DNA of 64,000 bases from Bacteroidales bacterium (GCA_024402115.1 JAKSJQ010000002.1:1-64000), one strand, 5' to 3'. Counted from the stretch's first letter, positions 1 to 9,365 are shown. The notes: generated by a model not told the origin, from the sequence alone. Made by a program: numbers and translations.

Positions 1-331
1 CGTTACCGTTGAGGATGTGTACGTTCTCCTTCTTGATGTCGATGTGGCTGAAGAAATTGGTCCACATGAAGCTGTGGTAAGACTCAGGATGCTCCTCCGG
101 GAGGTTCACATACTCGTCCATGTTGAAGGTTACCACGTTCTGGAAAGAAACCTTTCCGGCCTTGTTGAGGGCGATGAGCTCCTTGTAGAGACCGAGAGGA
201 GAAGAACCGGTAGGACATCCGAGTTTGAAAGGCTTTTCTGGGGTCGGATTGGCCTCGTTGATCTTATTTGCAACATAATTAGCTGCCCACTTTGAAAGTT
301 CGGCGTAGCTAGGTTCGATGATTACTCTCAT
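1..331 (-). CDS. nagB: Glucosamine-6-phosphate deaminase, N-terminal part (runs off the window)
   Basis: Translating the minus strand from the ATG at 331 gives a protein starting [15 protein letters not shown]. It contains [13 protein letters not shown] and [11 protein letters not shown], the sugar-phosphate loop and NMDEY motif of NagB. About 110 residues are present of a family length near 260. NagB converts glucosamine-6-phosphate to fructose-6-phosphate and ammonia in the cytoplasm, feeding amino sugars into glycolysis. It is divergent from sufB across a 72-bp gap that holds its own promoter. A BadF-type sugar kinase about 22 kb away (22305-23153) could supply an amino-sugar phosphate, but that link is inference. 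Confidence 0.93.
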   Translation of the reverse strand, partial: MRVIIEPSYAELSKWAANYVANKINEANPTPEKPFKLGCPTGSSPLGLYKELIALNKAGKVSFQNVVTFNMDEYVNLPEEHPESYHSFMWTNFFSHIDIKKENVHILNGN

Positions 332-362
332 GTTATCAGTTTATAGTTCCAATTATAGAGTA

Positions 363-392
363 CAAAAATAACATTTTTCTTACCTTTGCCAA
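363..392 (-). promoter_or_regulatory. Promoter of nagB
   Basis: On the minus strand, TATTTTTG (370-363) matches the Bacteroidota -7 box TAnnTTTG. A TTG at 392-390 lies 19 bp upstream, which is the canonical -33 spacing. The nagB ATG is at 331. Confidence 0.7.
381..388 (+). promoter_or_regulatory. -7 box of the suf operon
   Basis: TACCTTTG fits TAnnTTTG exactly and lies 15 nt before the sufB ATG at 404. No clear -33 TTTG is present at the usual distance. Transcripts from here would have a leader of only about 10 nt, and no Shine-Dalgarno sequence is visible. Confidence 0.6.
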
Positions 393-403
393 CGCATTTT
401 AAG

Positions 404-1870
404 ATGGAAAATATCATTGAAGACATAACGACCCAGGAGTACGAGCACGGATTCGTCACGGAGGTTGAGCAGGAGTTCATTCCGAAAGGTCTGAACGAGG
501 ACATCGTCCGCCTGATCTCGGCCAAGAAGAACGAGCCGGAGTGGCTGCTTGAGTTCCGCCTTAAGGCGTTCCGCAAGTGGCAGACCATGCCTGTACCGAA
601 GTGGGCCCACCTCGATATCCCGGAGATAGATTTCCAGGATATCATCTACTATGCTGCTCCAAAGAAGGAGAGCGACCGTCCGAAGGAGATCGATCCAGAG
701 CTCATGAAGACCTTCGACAAGCTCGGAATTCCTCTCTCAGAGAGGGAAGTGCTTGCAGGCGTCAAGGCCGCAGAAGAGACTCAGAGCTCCTCGAACGTAG
801 CCGTGGACGCAGTGTTTGATTCTGTGTCCGTAAAGACTACCTTCCGCAAGGCTCTCTCGGAGAAAGGCATCATTTTCTGCTCGTTCTCTGAGGCGGTGCA
901 GGAGCATCCGGACCTTGTCCGCAAGTATCTCGCTACCGTCGTTCCTGCCGGAGACAACTACTACTCAGCCCTGAACAGCGCCGTGTTCAGCGACGGCTCA
1001 TGCTGCTACATCCCCAAGGGCGTGCGCTGTCCTATGGAGCTTTCGTCCTACTTCCGCATCAATGCGAAGGGCACAGGCCAGTTCGAGCGCACCCTCATTG
1101 TCGCAGACGAGGGCTCATATGTGAGCTACATGGAAGGATGTACCGCGCCTATGCGTGACGAGAACCAGCTCCACGCTGCGGTCGTCGAGATCGTTGTGGA
1201 GAAGGATGCCGACGTGAAGTACTCCACCGTCCAGAACTGGTATCCGGGAGATGCACAGGGAAGGGGCGGAATCTTCAACTTCGTGACCAAGCGCGGCATC
1301 TGCAAGGGAAGCGGCAGCCATCTGAGCTGGACGCAGGTCGAGACCGGATCCGCAATCACATGGAAATATCCTTCAACCATACTCAAGGGTGACAATTCGT
1401 CGTCCGAATTCTATTCCGTGGCCGTCACCAACAACTACCAGCAGGCGGACACCGGAACGAAGATGATCCATGCCGGAAGGAATACCCGCAGCCGCATCGT
1501 CAGCAAGGGTATATCGGCTGGACATAGCCAGAACAGCTACCGAGGCCTCGTGAAGATGCTTCCGGGTGCTGACAATGCCCGCAACTTCTCGCAGTGCGAC
1601 AGCCTCCTCATCGGAGACAAGTGCGGAGCACATACATTCCCTGTAATCGAAAATTCTAACCGTACGGCCACCGTGGAGCACGAGGCAACCACCTCGAAGA
1701 TCAGCGAAGACCAGCTCTTCTACTGCAACCAGCGCGGAATTGGCCCAGAGGAGGCTGTAGGCCTCATCGTAAATGGATATGCGCAGGAAGTCCTCGCGAA
1801 GCTCCCTATGGAGTTCGCAGTCGAGGCGCGCAAGCTCCTTTCCGTCTCACTCGAAGGATCTATTGGATAA
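404..1870 (+). CDS. sufB: Fe-S cluster assembly scaffold SufB
   Basis: The 488-residue product has the usual SufB length and carries family signatures such as [19 protein letters not shown] and [22 protein letters not shown]. SufB forms the SufBC2D scaffold, on which Fe-S clusters are built in the cytoplasm. The start [17 protein letters not shown] was chosen because the in-frame upstream TTG at 386 lies inside the -7 box. The gene opens an operon with a PnuC-like transporter, sufC, sufD and tsaE. No cysteine desulfurase (sufS) or sufU follows, so sulfur supply must be encoded elsewhere. Confidence 0.97.
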   Translation: MENIIEDITTQEYEHGFVTEVEQEFIPKGLNEDIVRLISAKKNEPEWLLEFRLKAFRKWQTMPVPKWAHLDIPEIDFQDIIYYAAPKKESDRPKEIDPELMKTFDKLGIPLSEREVLAGVKAAEETQSSSNVAVDAVFDSVSVKTTFRKALSEKGIIFCSFSEAVQEHPDLVRKYLATVVPAGDNYYSALNSAVFSDGSCCYIPKGVRCPMELSSYFRINAKGTGQFERTLIVADEGSYVSYMEGCTAPMRDENQLHAAVVEIVVEKDADVKYSTVQNWYPGDAQGRGGIFNFVTKRGICKGSGSHLSWTQVETGSAITWKYPSTILKGDNSSSEFYSVAVTNNYQQADTGTKMIHAGRNTRSRIVSKGISAGHSQNSYRGLVKMLPGADNARNFSQCDSLLIGDKCGAHTFPVIENSNRTATVEHEATTSKISEDQLFYCNQRGIGPEEAVGLIVNGYAQEVLAKLPMEFAVEARKLLSVSLEGSIG

Positions 1871-1876
1871 ACTGTC

Positions 1877-2509
1877 ATGGACTGGATCAATTACACTGTA
1901 TTCACCTTTGCCGGAGACTATCCGGTGCTGCTGATCGACATCATCACATCGGTGCTCGGTCTCACCTGCGTTTTCCTCGCAGGCCGCAACAGCAAATACA
2001 ATTTCTGGGTGGGATACTTCTATACCGCAGCGCTGTTCCTGATGTTCTGGAACAAGAACCTCTACGCAAGCCTCCTGCTCCAGCCGATTTCGCTCGCGAT
2101 CAACATCATGGGCCACTATCGCTGGACACATCCGAAGAAGGAAGAGGAGAGCAGCGCAGACGCCAGCGCCCTGAAGGTTTCCATGCTCTCATGGGCAGGC
2201 AGGGCATTCGCGATCGGCTCGGTGTTCCTCATCGCCGGTCTCTGGGGATGGACTCTCGACACTCTCTTCCCTCTGGATCCGCATCCTTACCTTGACTCAT
2301 GCGTGACCGTGCTCATACTCGTCGCACAGTTCCTCAGCGCACTGAAGAAGTGGGATTGCTGGATCGCCTGGCTGCTCGTGAACATCACCCAGCTCATACT
2401 CCACATCAGCGTAGGACATGTATTCATGCCTATCGTATGTGCACTCTACCTTATCAACGGCATCGTATCCCTCGTGGGATGGATGAAGCTTTACAGAAAA
2501 AAAGCCTGA
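1877..2509 (+). CDS. PnuC-family vitamin/nucleoside transporter inside the suf operon
   Basis: This 210-residue membrane protein has about seven hydrophobic segments. It carries the PnuC-family motif WxxWxxxN at W162, W165 and N169. PnuC-type carriers move nicotinamide riboside by facilitated diffusion, and relatives carry thiamine or riboflavin, so the substrate is not settled by sequence. It starts 7 nt after sufB and ends 2 nt before sufC, so it is almost certainly co-transcribed with the Fe-S genes. Such an insertion between sufB and sufC is not the order I know for suf operons. Confidence 0.85.
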   Translation: MDWINYTVFTFAGDYPVLLIDIITSVLGLTCVFLAGRNSKYNFWVGYFYTAALFLMFWNKNLYASLLLQPISLAINIMGHYRWTHPKKEEESSADASALKVSMLSWAGRAFAIGSVFLIAGLWGWTLDTLFPLDPHPYLDSCVTVLILVAQFLSALKKWDCWIAWLLVNITQLILHISVGHVFMPIVCALYLINGIVSLVGWMKLYRKKA

Positions 2510-2510
2510 T

Positions 2511-3263
<753 letters not shown>

Positions 3264-3266
3264 ACC

Positions 3267-3896
3267 ATGCACAAGCTTTACGTCATAAAGCCAGGCACAG
3301 AGCTGCCCCAGATTCCTGCCAGCTTCACTCTCGGAGCCGGTGAGACTCTCGACATGACCATAGTCGTCATGCCGGGGGTAAGCTGCGAGCTGCCACTCTC
3401 CGTCGAACTCGTCGGGGAAGGTGCCCAGGCCAATCTCTATGGAGTATATGTATGCGGTGCCGAGGAGAAGGTGAACATCAGCGTGAATCTCAACCACAAG
3501 GTCGGCCATTGCAACAGCAACCAGCTCTTCAAGGGCATTGCCGGCGGCAAGTCCCATGTCGGATTCGACGGTAGGATAATCGTCGCTCAGGATGCTCAGA
3601 AGACCGAGGCATATCAGTCGAACCACAATATCCTCCTTAGCGACGATGCACGCGTAGATACCCGTCCTCAGCTCGAGATATATGCGGACGACGTCAAGTG
3701 CTCTCACGGAGCGACCGTAGGCCGCCTCAACGAGGAGGAGCAGTTCTATATGCGCAGCCGAGGCATCACCCTCAAGGAGGCACGTACCCTCCAGATGATT
3801 TCCTTTGTCCATCCGGCTCTCCAGGGCATCGAGGATGAGGAGCTTCGCGAGTCTCTCGCTGCAGAGATAGAGGACGCGATCAGATCCATACTCTAA
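3267..3896 (+). CDS. sufD: Short SufD-like Fe-S assembly protein
   Basis: Only 209 residues long, about half the usual SufD length of roughly 400-450. What remains is the beta-helix core and C-terminus of the SufBD family. It includes VKCSHGATVGRLNEEEQFYMRSRGI-type sequence with C145 and H147, which correspond to the conserved Cys/His pair at the SufB-SufD interface. No frameshift or upstream in-frame extension is visible, because sufC ends 4 nt before the ATG. It is therefore a compact SufD rather than a damaged gene. It likely still pairs with SufB and SufC. Confidence 0.88.
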   Translation: MHKLYVIKPGTELPQIPASFTLGAGETLDMTIVVMPGVSCELPLSVELVGEGAQANLYGVYVCGAEEKVNISVNLNHKVGHCNSNQLFKGIAGGKSHVGFDGRIIVAQDAQKTEAYQSNHNILLSDDARVDTRPQLEIYADDVKCSHGATVGRLNEEEQFYMRSRGITLKEARTLQMISFVHPALQGIEDEELRESLAAEIEDAIRSIL

Positions 3897-3902
3897 GCGC
3901 AC

Positions 3903-4316
3903 ATGAACGAAGTCATCATAAAGAACCTTGCGGACATAGACAGGGCCGCCGAGGAATTCCTCTCCAAGATAGGAGATAGCAAGCTCATTGCCTTCTATGC
4001 GCCTATGGGCTCAGGCAAGACCACCTTCACGACCGCGCTCTGCCGCGTCCTCGGAGTGGGCGATGCCGTGTGCTCTCCCACCTTCACCATCATCAACGAG
4101 TATGTCGCCGCCGACGGCGAGTCCATCTTCCACTTCGACTTCTACCGCATCACGAAGCCCTCGGAGGCTATGGACATAGGCCTTTACGATTACCTCGACA
4201 GCGGATGCCTCTGTCTGATGGAATGGCCGGAGAACGTTGAGGAACTCCTTCCCGAGGAAACCATCAAGGTCACCATCAAGGTCAATCCCGACCAGTCCCG
4301 TACACTCGTCTGGTAA
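3903..4316 (+). CDS. tsaE: tRNA t6A biosynthesis ATPase TsaE
   Basis: The 137-residue protein is the usual length for TsaE. It has a P-loop APMGSGKTTF near residues 33-42 and the downstream block SPTFTIINEY, then FHFDFYRI. TsaE works with TsaB and TsaD to install threonylcarbamoyl on A37 of ANN-decoding tRNAs. It begins 7 nt after sufD and closes the suf operon. Its last 35 bp overlap the 3' end of a convergent lipoprotein gene. Confidence 0.96.
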   Translation: MNEVIIKNLADIDRAAEEFLSKIGDSKLIAFYAPMGSGKTTFTTALCRVLGVGDAVCSPTFTIINEYVAADGESIFHFDFYRITKPSEAMDIGLYDYLDSGCLCLMEWPENVEELLPEETIKVTIKVNPDQSRTLVW

Positions 4317-5487
4317 CCTCACCGATCGCAAGGTGGTCGATGAATCCATGGATACCGAAACTCTTCACGATGCCGTCCTTCCAGAGGACGGCATCGTCGT
4401 TCATGTCGACCAGCGCGATGCAGAGGGTGCCGTCATAGGCGAGCATCGCGGCCGACCCCAGCGGTTTCAACCCCTCCTCCAGCTCGCATACCATCTCGTT
4501 CTGCATGATGATCCACTTCCCCTTCACGACATCCAGCCCGAGTATGCACAGATTTCCGTCCGCGACGCACCATGCAGCCTTCCTGAACTCGCCGGGGTAG
4601 CTGTATGCCAGCTCGCCATCCTTCCATACCATATACTCCTGGCTGCCGTCACTGTCAGTCTTGACCGCATCGAAGTAGCATTCCCCCCGGTACCCGTCAT
4701 ATAGGAAATCACCCGGGTCGTACGTGTCCATCGGGTTCAGACCGATGAAGAAGACCTCGTCATCTATCGCCAGGAAAAGGGACTGTTTCGACATGATGGC
4801 CCTGTGCCTCTTGCCGCCGGCGCGGAGCATACTGACTATCCTGGCGCTTTCGGAAGGATGGTTCACCGGCAGGATCTTGCCGTTCTCCACGATGCACCAC
4901 TGGGTGTCGCCCTTCCCGTCGCGGCTGACCCCTGTGAAGCTGAGCACACCACGGTCCATCAGCAGCGGAGTCGCGGGAAGGACCTCCGTGCTCTGGGAAA
5001 TGATCTTACCGTCCTTTCTGAGCACATATCCCCCCTTGCTCTTCGGATAGCCGAGCGAGTACATCGCTCCGCCCTGCTCCATCATGGAAACCACCATCTC
5101 GCGCCCGTACATGCTGTAGGCAATCTCCCCATTGCACCGTATGACGGTCTCCTCGTCGGTGGCCCAGTCCTCGTACAGCCTGCCTCCCACTATGCGGTGC
5201 ATGTCGATGTCCGAAGCTGTGCAGTAAAGGTCGCCGACAGGCCGCGTCAGAAGCACGCTGTCCTCGGTCATCAGCATGAGGCTGCAGGGGACCTCTCCAT
5301 AGTGTGCGTCCTGTCTCCAGTCGTAGCCTTCAGGATAGGACAATGCGCTCATCAGCAGGCTCTCGAATACCTCTGTCCTTACGACCTCCTCAGGCTCCTC
5401 CTCTTCCTTTGCTCCGCGGATTATGTCCACCAACTCGCATCCTACTGCCAGTAGGAATGCCATACCCAACATGAATAATCTTCTCAT
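4282..5487 (-). CDS. Predicted lipoprotein with repeated DG-type blades
   Basis: The start at 5487 gives a clear lipoprotein signal, MRRLFMLGMAFLLAVGC, with the acylated Cys at 17. The upstream in-frame ATG at 5640 would bury this signal inside the protein. The 401-residue product has recurring strand-turn units such as VLRKDGKIIS, VENGKILPV, VWKDGELAYS and VLWKDGIVKS, each around a DG or NG turn. That pattern suggests a small beta-propeller. Function is unknown. The gene overlaps the 3' end of tsaE by 35 bp, tail to tail. Confidence 0.8.
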   Translation of the reverse strand: MRRLFMLGMAFLLAVGCELVDIIRGAKEEEEPEEVVRTEVFESLLMSALSYPEGYDWRQDAHYGEVPCSLMLMTEDSVLLTRPVGDLYCTASDIDMHRIVGGRLYEDWATDEETVIRCNGEIAYSMYGREMVVSMMEQGGAMYSLGYPKSKGGYVLRKDGKIISQSTEVLPATPLLMDRGVLSFTGVSRDGKGDTQWCIVENGKILPVNHPSESARIVSMLRAGGKRHRAIMSKQSLFLAIDDEVFFIGLNPMDTYDPGDFLYDGYRGECYFDAVKTDSDGSQEYMVWKDGELAYSYPGEFRKAAWCVADGNLCILGLDVVKGKWIIMQNEMVCELEEGLKPLGSAAMLAYDGTLCIALVDMNDDAVLWKDGIVKSFGIHGFIDHLAIGEVTRRVYGTGRD

Positions 5488-5639
5488 ATCATCGTCTTTT
5501 TCCGCTAAAATAGGTATAGAAAAGACTGCTTCCCCGTTTTTGAAAAAACAAACATTTTTTCGTGGCAGATATGCATTTTTCGCGGGAGGATTCATTTTTT
5601 TAGTGTCCATCTTCGCCTTGAACATTAGATATACACGCA

Positions 5640-7169
5640 ATGCTGATCAACATCTATGGGGCGAGGTGCATAGGCATAGAAGCCCAGAAGGTCACCGTCG
5701 AGGTGGAGGTGACGAACGGAATAGGCATCCACCTGGTAGGACTGGCGGACGCCGCAGTGAAGGAGAGCCTTCTCAGGACATCGACTGCCATAAGCAGCCT
5801 CGGCTACAGGGTGCCCGGGAAGAAGATAGTCATAAATCTGGCACCGGCTGACATGCACAAGAAGGGAAGCGGCTATGACCTTCCGATCGCCCTGGGAATA
5901 CTTGCCGGGTCCGGACAGGTTGAGATGCCTCAGCTCGGGCGCTATGTCATAATGGGTGAGCTTGGACTTGACGGGTCGATAAGGCCAGTGCCTGGGGCTC
6001 TTCCGATCTGCGAGCTTGCCAGGATCGAGGGCTTCGATGGCTGCATCCTTCCCAAGACGTCCGCCCTGGAGGCTGCGGACTTCGAGGAAATGAAGATATA
6101 CGGGGTGGAGACCCTGGATGAGGTGCTCGACATTGTCGGCGGAGAGGTCTGCCGGGATGACCTTCTTGTGAGAAACACGCCGCGGGTCGTGGGCGAATCC
6201 CCGTCGGAGTCGATGGACTTTTCGGAAATCATCGGGCAGGAGGGTGCGAAGAGAGGGCTGGAGATCGCTGCAGCCGGCTCGCACAACGTGATTCTCATCG
6301 GTCCTCCAGGCTCGGGGAAGAGTTCCATGGCCAAGGCGCTCGCAGGGATACTTCCCCCTATGAGCACAGAGGAGGCCCTTCAGACGAGTAAGATATACTC
6401 AGTCGCCGGAAGGAGCAGGGAAGGCTGCGGACTGATAAGACAGCGGCCGTTCAGGGCGCCTCATGTCAGCGCTTCCGTTCCGGCTCTGATCGGTGGAGGA
6501 TCCGAGGCCATCATGCCAGGCGAAATCAGCCTCGCACATAACGGCGTGCTCATGATTGACGAATTCTGTGAGGCGCCGAAAAGACTGATTGAGGTGTTGA
6601 GGGCACCGATGGAGGACAGGAAGGTGACGATCTCGAGGCTTCGCTCCAAAGTGGAGTATCCGGCATCCTTCATGCTGGTCGCTGCATCCAATCCCTGCCC
6701 ATGCGGGTACTATGGTGAAGGGGACCGCTGCACCTGCACACCAGGGCGCAGGGAAGGGTACCTCAGCAAATTGTCGGGACCTATAATGGATCGAATCGAC
6801 CTCCATCTATGGGTCCACCAGGTGGATCCGAAGCAGATGATGGAGCGGCCGACGGCTGAGCATTCGGCAGCTATAGCCAAGAGGGTGCTTGCTGCCAGGG
6901 AAATACAGCGGCTGCGTTTCAGGGACGATGGGATATTCACCAATTCGGAGATGGACAATGCCATGATAAACAAGTACTGTGCTCTGGACCAGGAGTGCCG
7001 CGACTATCTGGAGAAGCTGATGACCCGCTTCGGCCTCTCCGCGCGTGCCTGCACCCGGATCCTGAAGATCGCCCGTACGATAGCTGACCTCGCCGCCTCT
7101 CCCGACATCCGTCTCAACCACCTCTCCGAAGCTTCCTCCTACCGTTTCCTTGACCGTCCGATGATGTAA
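5640..7169 (+). CDS. comM: YifB/ComM-family Mg-chelatase-like AAA+ ATPase
   Basis: The 509-residue protein has the three-part YifB layout. An N-terminal Lon-protease-like domain (about 1-170) is followed by an Mg-chelatase AAA+ domain with Walker A GPPGSGKSS and the block APHVSASVPALIGGG. A Cys-rich insertion, NPCPCGYYGEGDRCTCTPG, precedes the C-terminal lid. In naturally competent bacteria ComM is a hexameric helicase that aids branch migration during transformation. In other bacteria the role is uncertain. It stands alone, divergent from the lipoprotein gene, with no competence genes nearby. Confidence 0.95.
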   Translation: MLINIYGARCIGIEAQKVTVEVEVTNGIGIHLVGLADAAVKESLLRTSTAISSLGYRVPGKKIVINLAPADMHKKGSGYDLPIALGILAGSGQVEMPQLGRYVIMGELGLDGSIRPVPGALPICELARIEGFDGCILPKTSALEAADFEEMKIYGVETLDEVLDIVGGEVCRDDLLVRNTPRVVGESPSESMDFSEIIGQEGAKRGLEIAAAGSHNVILIGPPGSGKSSMAKALAGILPPMSTEEALQTSKIYSVAGRSREGCGLIRQRPFRAPHVSASVPALIGGGSEAIMPGEISLAHNGVLMIDEFCEAPKRLIEVLRAPMEDRKVTISRLRSKVEYPASFMLVAASNPCPCGYYGEGDRCTCTPGRREGYLSKLSGPIMDRIDLHLWVHQVDPKQMMERPTAEHSAAIAKRVLAAREIQRLRFRDDGIFTNSEMDNAMINKYCALDQECRDYLEKLMTRFGLSARACTRILKIARTIADLAASPDIRLNHLSEASSYRFLDRPMM

Positions 7170-7184
7170 ATTTCAGAATATGGG

Positions 7185-7214
7185 TTGTAATATATTATAA
7201 CTTTCATACCTTTG
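7185..7214 (+). promoter_or_regulatory. Promoter of the HigBA-like operon
   Basis: TTG at 7185-7187 and TACCTTTG at 7207-7214 are separated by 19 bp, a full match to the Bacteroidota consensus. The box ends only 2 nt before the ATG at 7217. The mRNA may therefore be leaderless, or the first ATG may not be transcribed at all. Confidence 0.7.
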
Positions 7215-7216
7215 CA

Positions 7217-7552
7217 ATGCCTAAGAGAATTATTGCCTTTAAGTCATACTATCTAAGCTTCATGAATGAACAGACTGAAGAGGATAGGAAGAAGATAAGG
7301 AGGGTTCTGTCTCTGATGGAAACTGATGACCGTATTCCGTCGCATTACATCAAGTTCCTAGGGGATAAGATATATGAATTAAGAATATCGATAACGAATA
7401 AGGAGGCTCGTCTTTTATTCTTTTACGATGGTGTGGAGATTGTAGTCGTCGTTAATTGTTTCATAAAAAAGACGCAGAAGACACCGAAGACTGAGATTGA
7501 TAAGGCGAAGCGTTTGAGAAGGGAGTATTATGAAAGAGACAGAGGTCTATGA
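7217..7552 (+). CDS. HigB/RelE-superfamily toxin-like protein
   Basis: This 111-residue basic protein resembles the phage-Gp49/HigB branch of RelE-type mRNA interferases. Support comes from KFLGDKIYELRISITNKEARLLFFYDGVEIVVVVNCFIKKTQKTP, the usual core strands ending in a Lys-rich F-x-KK-x-x-xTP tail. Such toxins cut mRNA on the ribosome. The 3' end overlaps an XRE-family antitoxin gene by 23 bp, and toxin-first order is typical of HigBA. The start is uncertain: ATG 7217 lies 2 nt after the -7 box, and the next in-frame ATG is at 7262. Confidence 0.85.
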   Translation: MPKRIIAFKSYYLSFMNEQTEEDRKKIRRVLSLMETDDRIPSHYIKFLGDKIYELRISITNKEARLLFFYDGVEIVVVVNCFIKKTQKTPKTEIDKAKRLRREYYERDRGL

Positions 7553-7817
7553 TATCAGTGCTGAACTCGAAAGAGAGTTGGGGCCGATAGGCTCTGAAAA
7601 AAGAGCCAAGGAAAACGAGAGGGCATGGGAAGAATACAATGCCAAGATATTGCTTGATACCAGGTTGTCCGCGAAAATGACTCAGGAAGAGCTTGCACAG
7701 AGAATCGGAGCATCCAAAGGTTATGTCTCCAAGGTTGAGCGGGGTATCATCGTACCGACTATTGCGACTTTCTACAGAATGGTGTCAGCTATGGGTAAAA
7801 GGGTGGAATTGGTATGA
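7530..7817 (+). CDS. XRE-family HTH antitoxin (HigA-like)
   Basis: The 95-residue protein carries a C-terminal Cro/C1-type helix-turn-helix, MTQEELAQRIGASKGYVSKVERG, at about residues 50-72. An acidic, Glu-rich N-terminus precedes it and could contact the toxin. The antitoxin should neutralise the toxin encoded upstream and repress the shared promoter at 7185-7214. It overlaps the toxin gene by 23 bp, and its stop codon overlaps the next ATG (ATGA). The pair is thus translationally coupled to a metabolite exporter, which is not a usual TA neighbour. Confidence 0.88.
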   Translation: MKETEVYDISAELERELGPIGSEKRAKENERAWEEYNAKILLDTRLSAKMTQEELAQRIGASKGYVSKVERGIIVPTIATFYRMVSAMGKRVELV

Positions 7818-8719
7818 TGGACAAGAGACAGATAGCAGGGCATCTTGCGGCTGCGGCCGCTTATGCGATATTCGGAATAAACATAGTCACGACAAAGGAC
7901 ATCGCGAACTCGGGACTCGTGAGCCCGATCGTCCTCTTCTCGCTGAGGGCCATCGGAACCGTGTCCCTGTTCTGGATCATCTCCTTCTTCCTTCCGAAGG
8001 AGAAGGTGGATCCCAAGGATATACTCAGCATAGCCGTCGCGGCCTTCCTCGGCCTTTTCGTACCTCAGCTCACCTTTCTGAAGGCCATCACCGTCACCAC
8101 CGCGATAGATACGTCGATCATCGGCTCGATCACTCCGATCTTCACGATGTTCGTGGCCGCGATCTTCCTCAAGGAGCCTATTACCTGGAAGAAGGCCTTC
8201 GGCGTATTCCTTAGCTTCGGAGGCGTGATATTCCTTATCCTGAACTCAGTGACAGTGAACCGAGGTGCGGACCAGACCACTCCTCTGGGCATATTGCTTC
8301 TCGTGCTCAACACCTCGAGCTTCGCATGCTACCTGGGTATCTTCCGCCCTCTGATCAACAAGTACAGCGTCGTGACCTTCATGAAATGGATGTTCCTCTT
8401 CGCACTTGCGATGTCGCTCCCTTTCTCAGCGAAAGGACTCGTGACCACCCATTATTCGGAGATATCCCTGCAGGTGGGTCTGGAGATAGGATTCCTCATC
8501 CTTTTCGCGACCTTCTTCGCTTACTTCCTCATCCCATACGGGCAGCAGCGCATACGCCCGACCCTGGTCAGCATGTATTCCTACACCCAGCCGATTATCG
8601 CTGCCGTGATCAGCATCTGCGTGGGTATAGATACCCTCAGCTGGCAGAAGCTGCTCGCAACCGTGCTCGTATTCAGCGGCGTGATAATAGTAAACCAGTC
8701 CCGCGCAAAGGCTGCGTAG
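7814..8719 (+). CDS. EamA/DMT-family transporter
   Basis: The 301-residue protein has about ten hydrophobic helices in two related halves, as in the drug/metabolite transporter family. Its N-terminal AAAAYAIFGINIVTTKDI and mid-protein FLKEPITWKKAFGVFLSFGGVIFL are typical EamA sequences. Family members export amino acids, metabolites or drugs across the inner membrane; the substrate cannot be read here. The start overlaps the antitoxin stop by 4 bp. It may also be transcribed separately, but no promoter box was found just upstream. Confidence 0.9.
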   Translation: MMDKRQIAGHLAAAAAYAIFGINIVTTKDIANSGLVSPIVLFSLRAIGTVSLFWIISFFLPKEKVDPKDILSIAVAAFLGLFVPQLTFLKAITVTTAIDTSIIGSITPIFTMFVAAIFLKEPITWKKAFGVFLSFGGVIFLILNSVTVNRGADQTTPLGILLLVLNTSSFACYLGIFRPLINKYSVVTFMKWMFLFALAMSLPFSAKGLVTTHYSEISLQVGLEIGFLILFATFFAYFLIPYGQQRIRPTLVSMYSYTQPIIAAVISICVGIDTLSWQKLLATVLVFSGVIIVNQSRAKAA

Positions 8720-8765
8720 GACCGTGTAGCTTGTTTCTGCAGGAATTCAGTATCCCTGTCAGTCT

Positions 8766-9155
8766 TTACTGAGCTTTCTTGGAATCGGTCTTCGACTGGA
8801 ACTTCTCCATGTCGATGATGAACCTCTCATGGGTGCCTTCACCGATGAGGCCGGTCTCGTCATAGGCTGCAACCTTGAACACGAGCCTTCTGCGGTCGAT
8901 CTCCACCAACTCGCTTTCCGCCCACACCTTCATCCCGAGAGGCGTCGCAGAGCAGTGTGAGACGTTGAGCAGAGTGCCGACGGTGGTCTGACCTTCGGCG
9001 AGCTCAGACTCCACCGAAAGTGACGCGGTCTTCTCGATCAGGGCTATCATCATCGGGGTAGCAAATACCCTAACCTTGCCGCTACCGACGTTCACGGCAA
9101 GCTGGTCCTCAGTGACGACTGTCTCCTGACGACCCTTGATTCCCGCTTCGAGCAT
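8766..9155 (-). CDS. FlK-like hotdog thioesterase
   Basis: The 129-residue product, starting MLEAGIKGRQETVV, matches the fluoroacetyl-CoA thioesterase-like group of hotdog proteins. It contains ATPMMIALIEKTA, TTVGTLLNVSHCSATPLGM and EGTHERFIID, covering the Thr, Glu and His positions used by FlK. Most homologues act on ordinary acyl-CoA or serve housekeeping roles, so activity on fluoroacetyl-CoA should not be assumed. It sits 1 nt downstream of a small membrane-protein gene. Longer upstream starts run into that gene on another frame and were rejected. Confidence 0.85.
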   Translation of the reverse strand: MLEAGIKGRQETVVTEDQLAVNVGSGKVRVFATPMMIALIEKTASLSVESELAEGQTTVGTLLNVSHCSATPLGMKVWAESELVEIDRRRLVFKVAAYDETGLIGEGTHERFIIDMEKFQSKTDSKKAQ

Positions 9156-9156
9156 C

Positions 9157-9330
9157 CTAGATGCGGTTGCGGAGGAGGAAATAATAGATAGCGATACCGA
9201 TCCAGCTGCAAGCGAGCACGAGGACGCAGAGGAGGATCTTCTCGATGAGACCACAGTTCTTCTTGAGGATGTCAAGGACGCACCAGATAGCGGCGAGGAC
9301 GCCGAGGATGTAGATGATTTTTGCTATCAT
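9157..9330 (-). CDS. Small two-helix membrane protein (PLDc_N-like)
   Basis: A 57-residue ORF starting MIAKIIYILGVLAAIW has two hydrophobic helices joined by a short polar turn (LKKNCGLIEK). It ends SWIGIAIYYFLLRNRI. The shape and the G-x-x-IYY ending resemble the PLDc_N/YxeO-type small membrane domain found alone or ahead of cardiolipin synthases. The role is unknown. It has its own -7 box (9358-9365) and is followed after 1 nt by the thioesterase gene, making a two-gene operon. Confidence 0.75.
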   Translation of the reverse strand: MIAKIIYILGVLAAIWCVLDILKKNCGLIEKILLCVLVLACSWIGIAIYYFLLRNRI

Positions 9331-9357
9331 TTTTCCGTATGTTTATGATTGTTATCC

Positions 9358-9365
9358 CAAATGTA
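9358..9365 (-). promoter_or_regulatory. -7 box of the small membrane protein/thioesterase operon
   Basis: The minus strand reads TACATTTG, a full match to TAnnTTTG, 27 nt upstream of the ATG at 9330. No -33 TTTG is evident. Confidence 0.55.

Noticed and set aside
8766..9155. Calling the hotdog protein a fluoroacetyl-CoA detoxification enzyme
   Set aside because: The family match is real, but most FlK-like proteins are not known to act on fluoroacetyl-CoA and nothing nearby suggests organofluorine metabolism.
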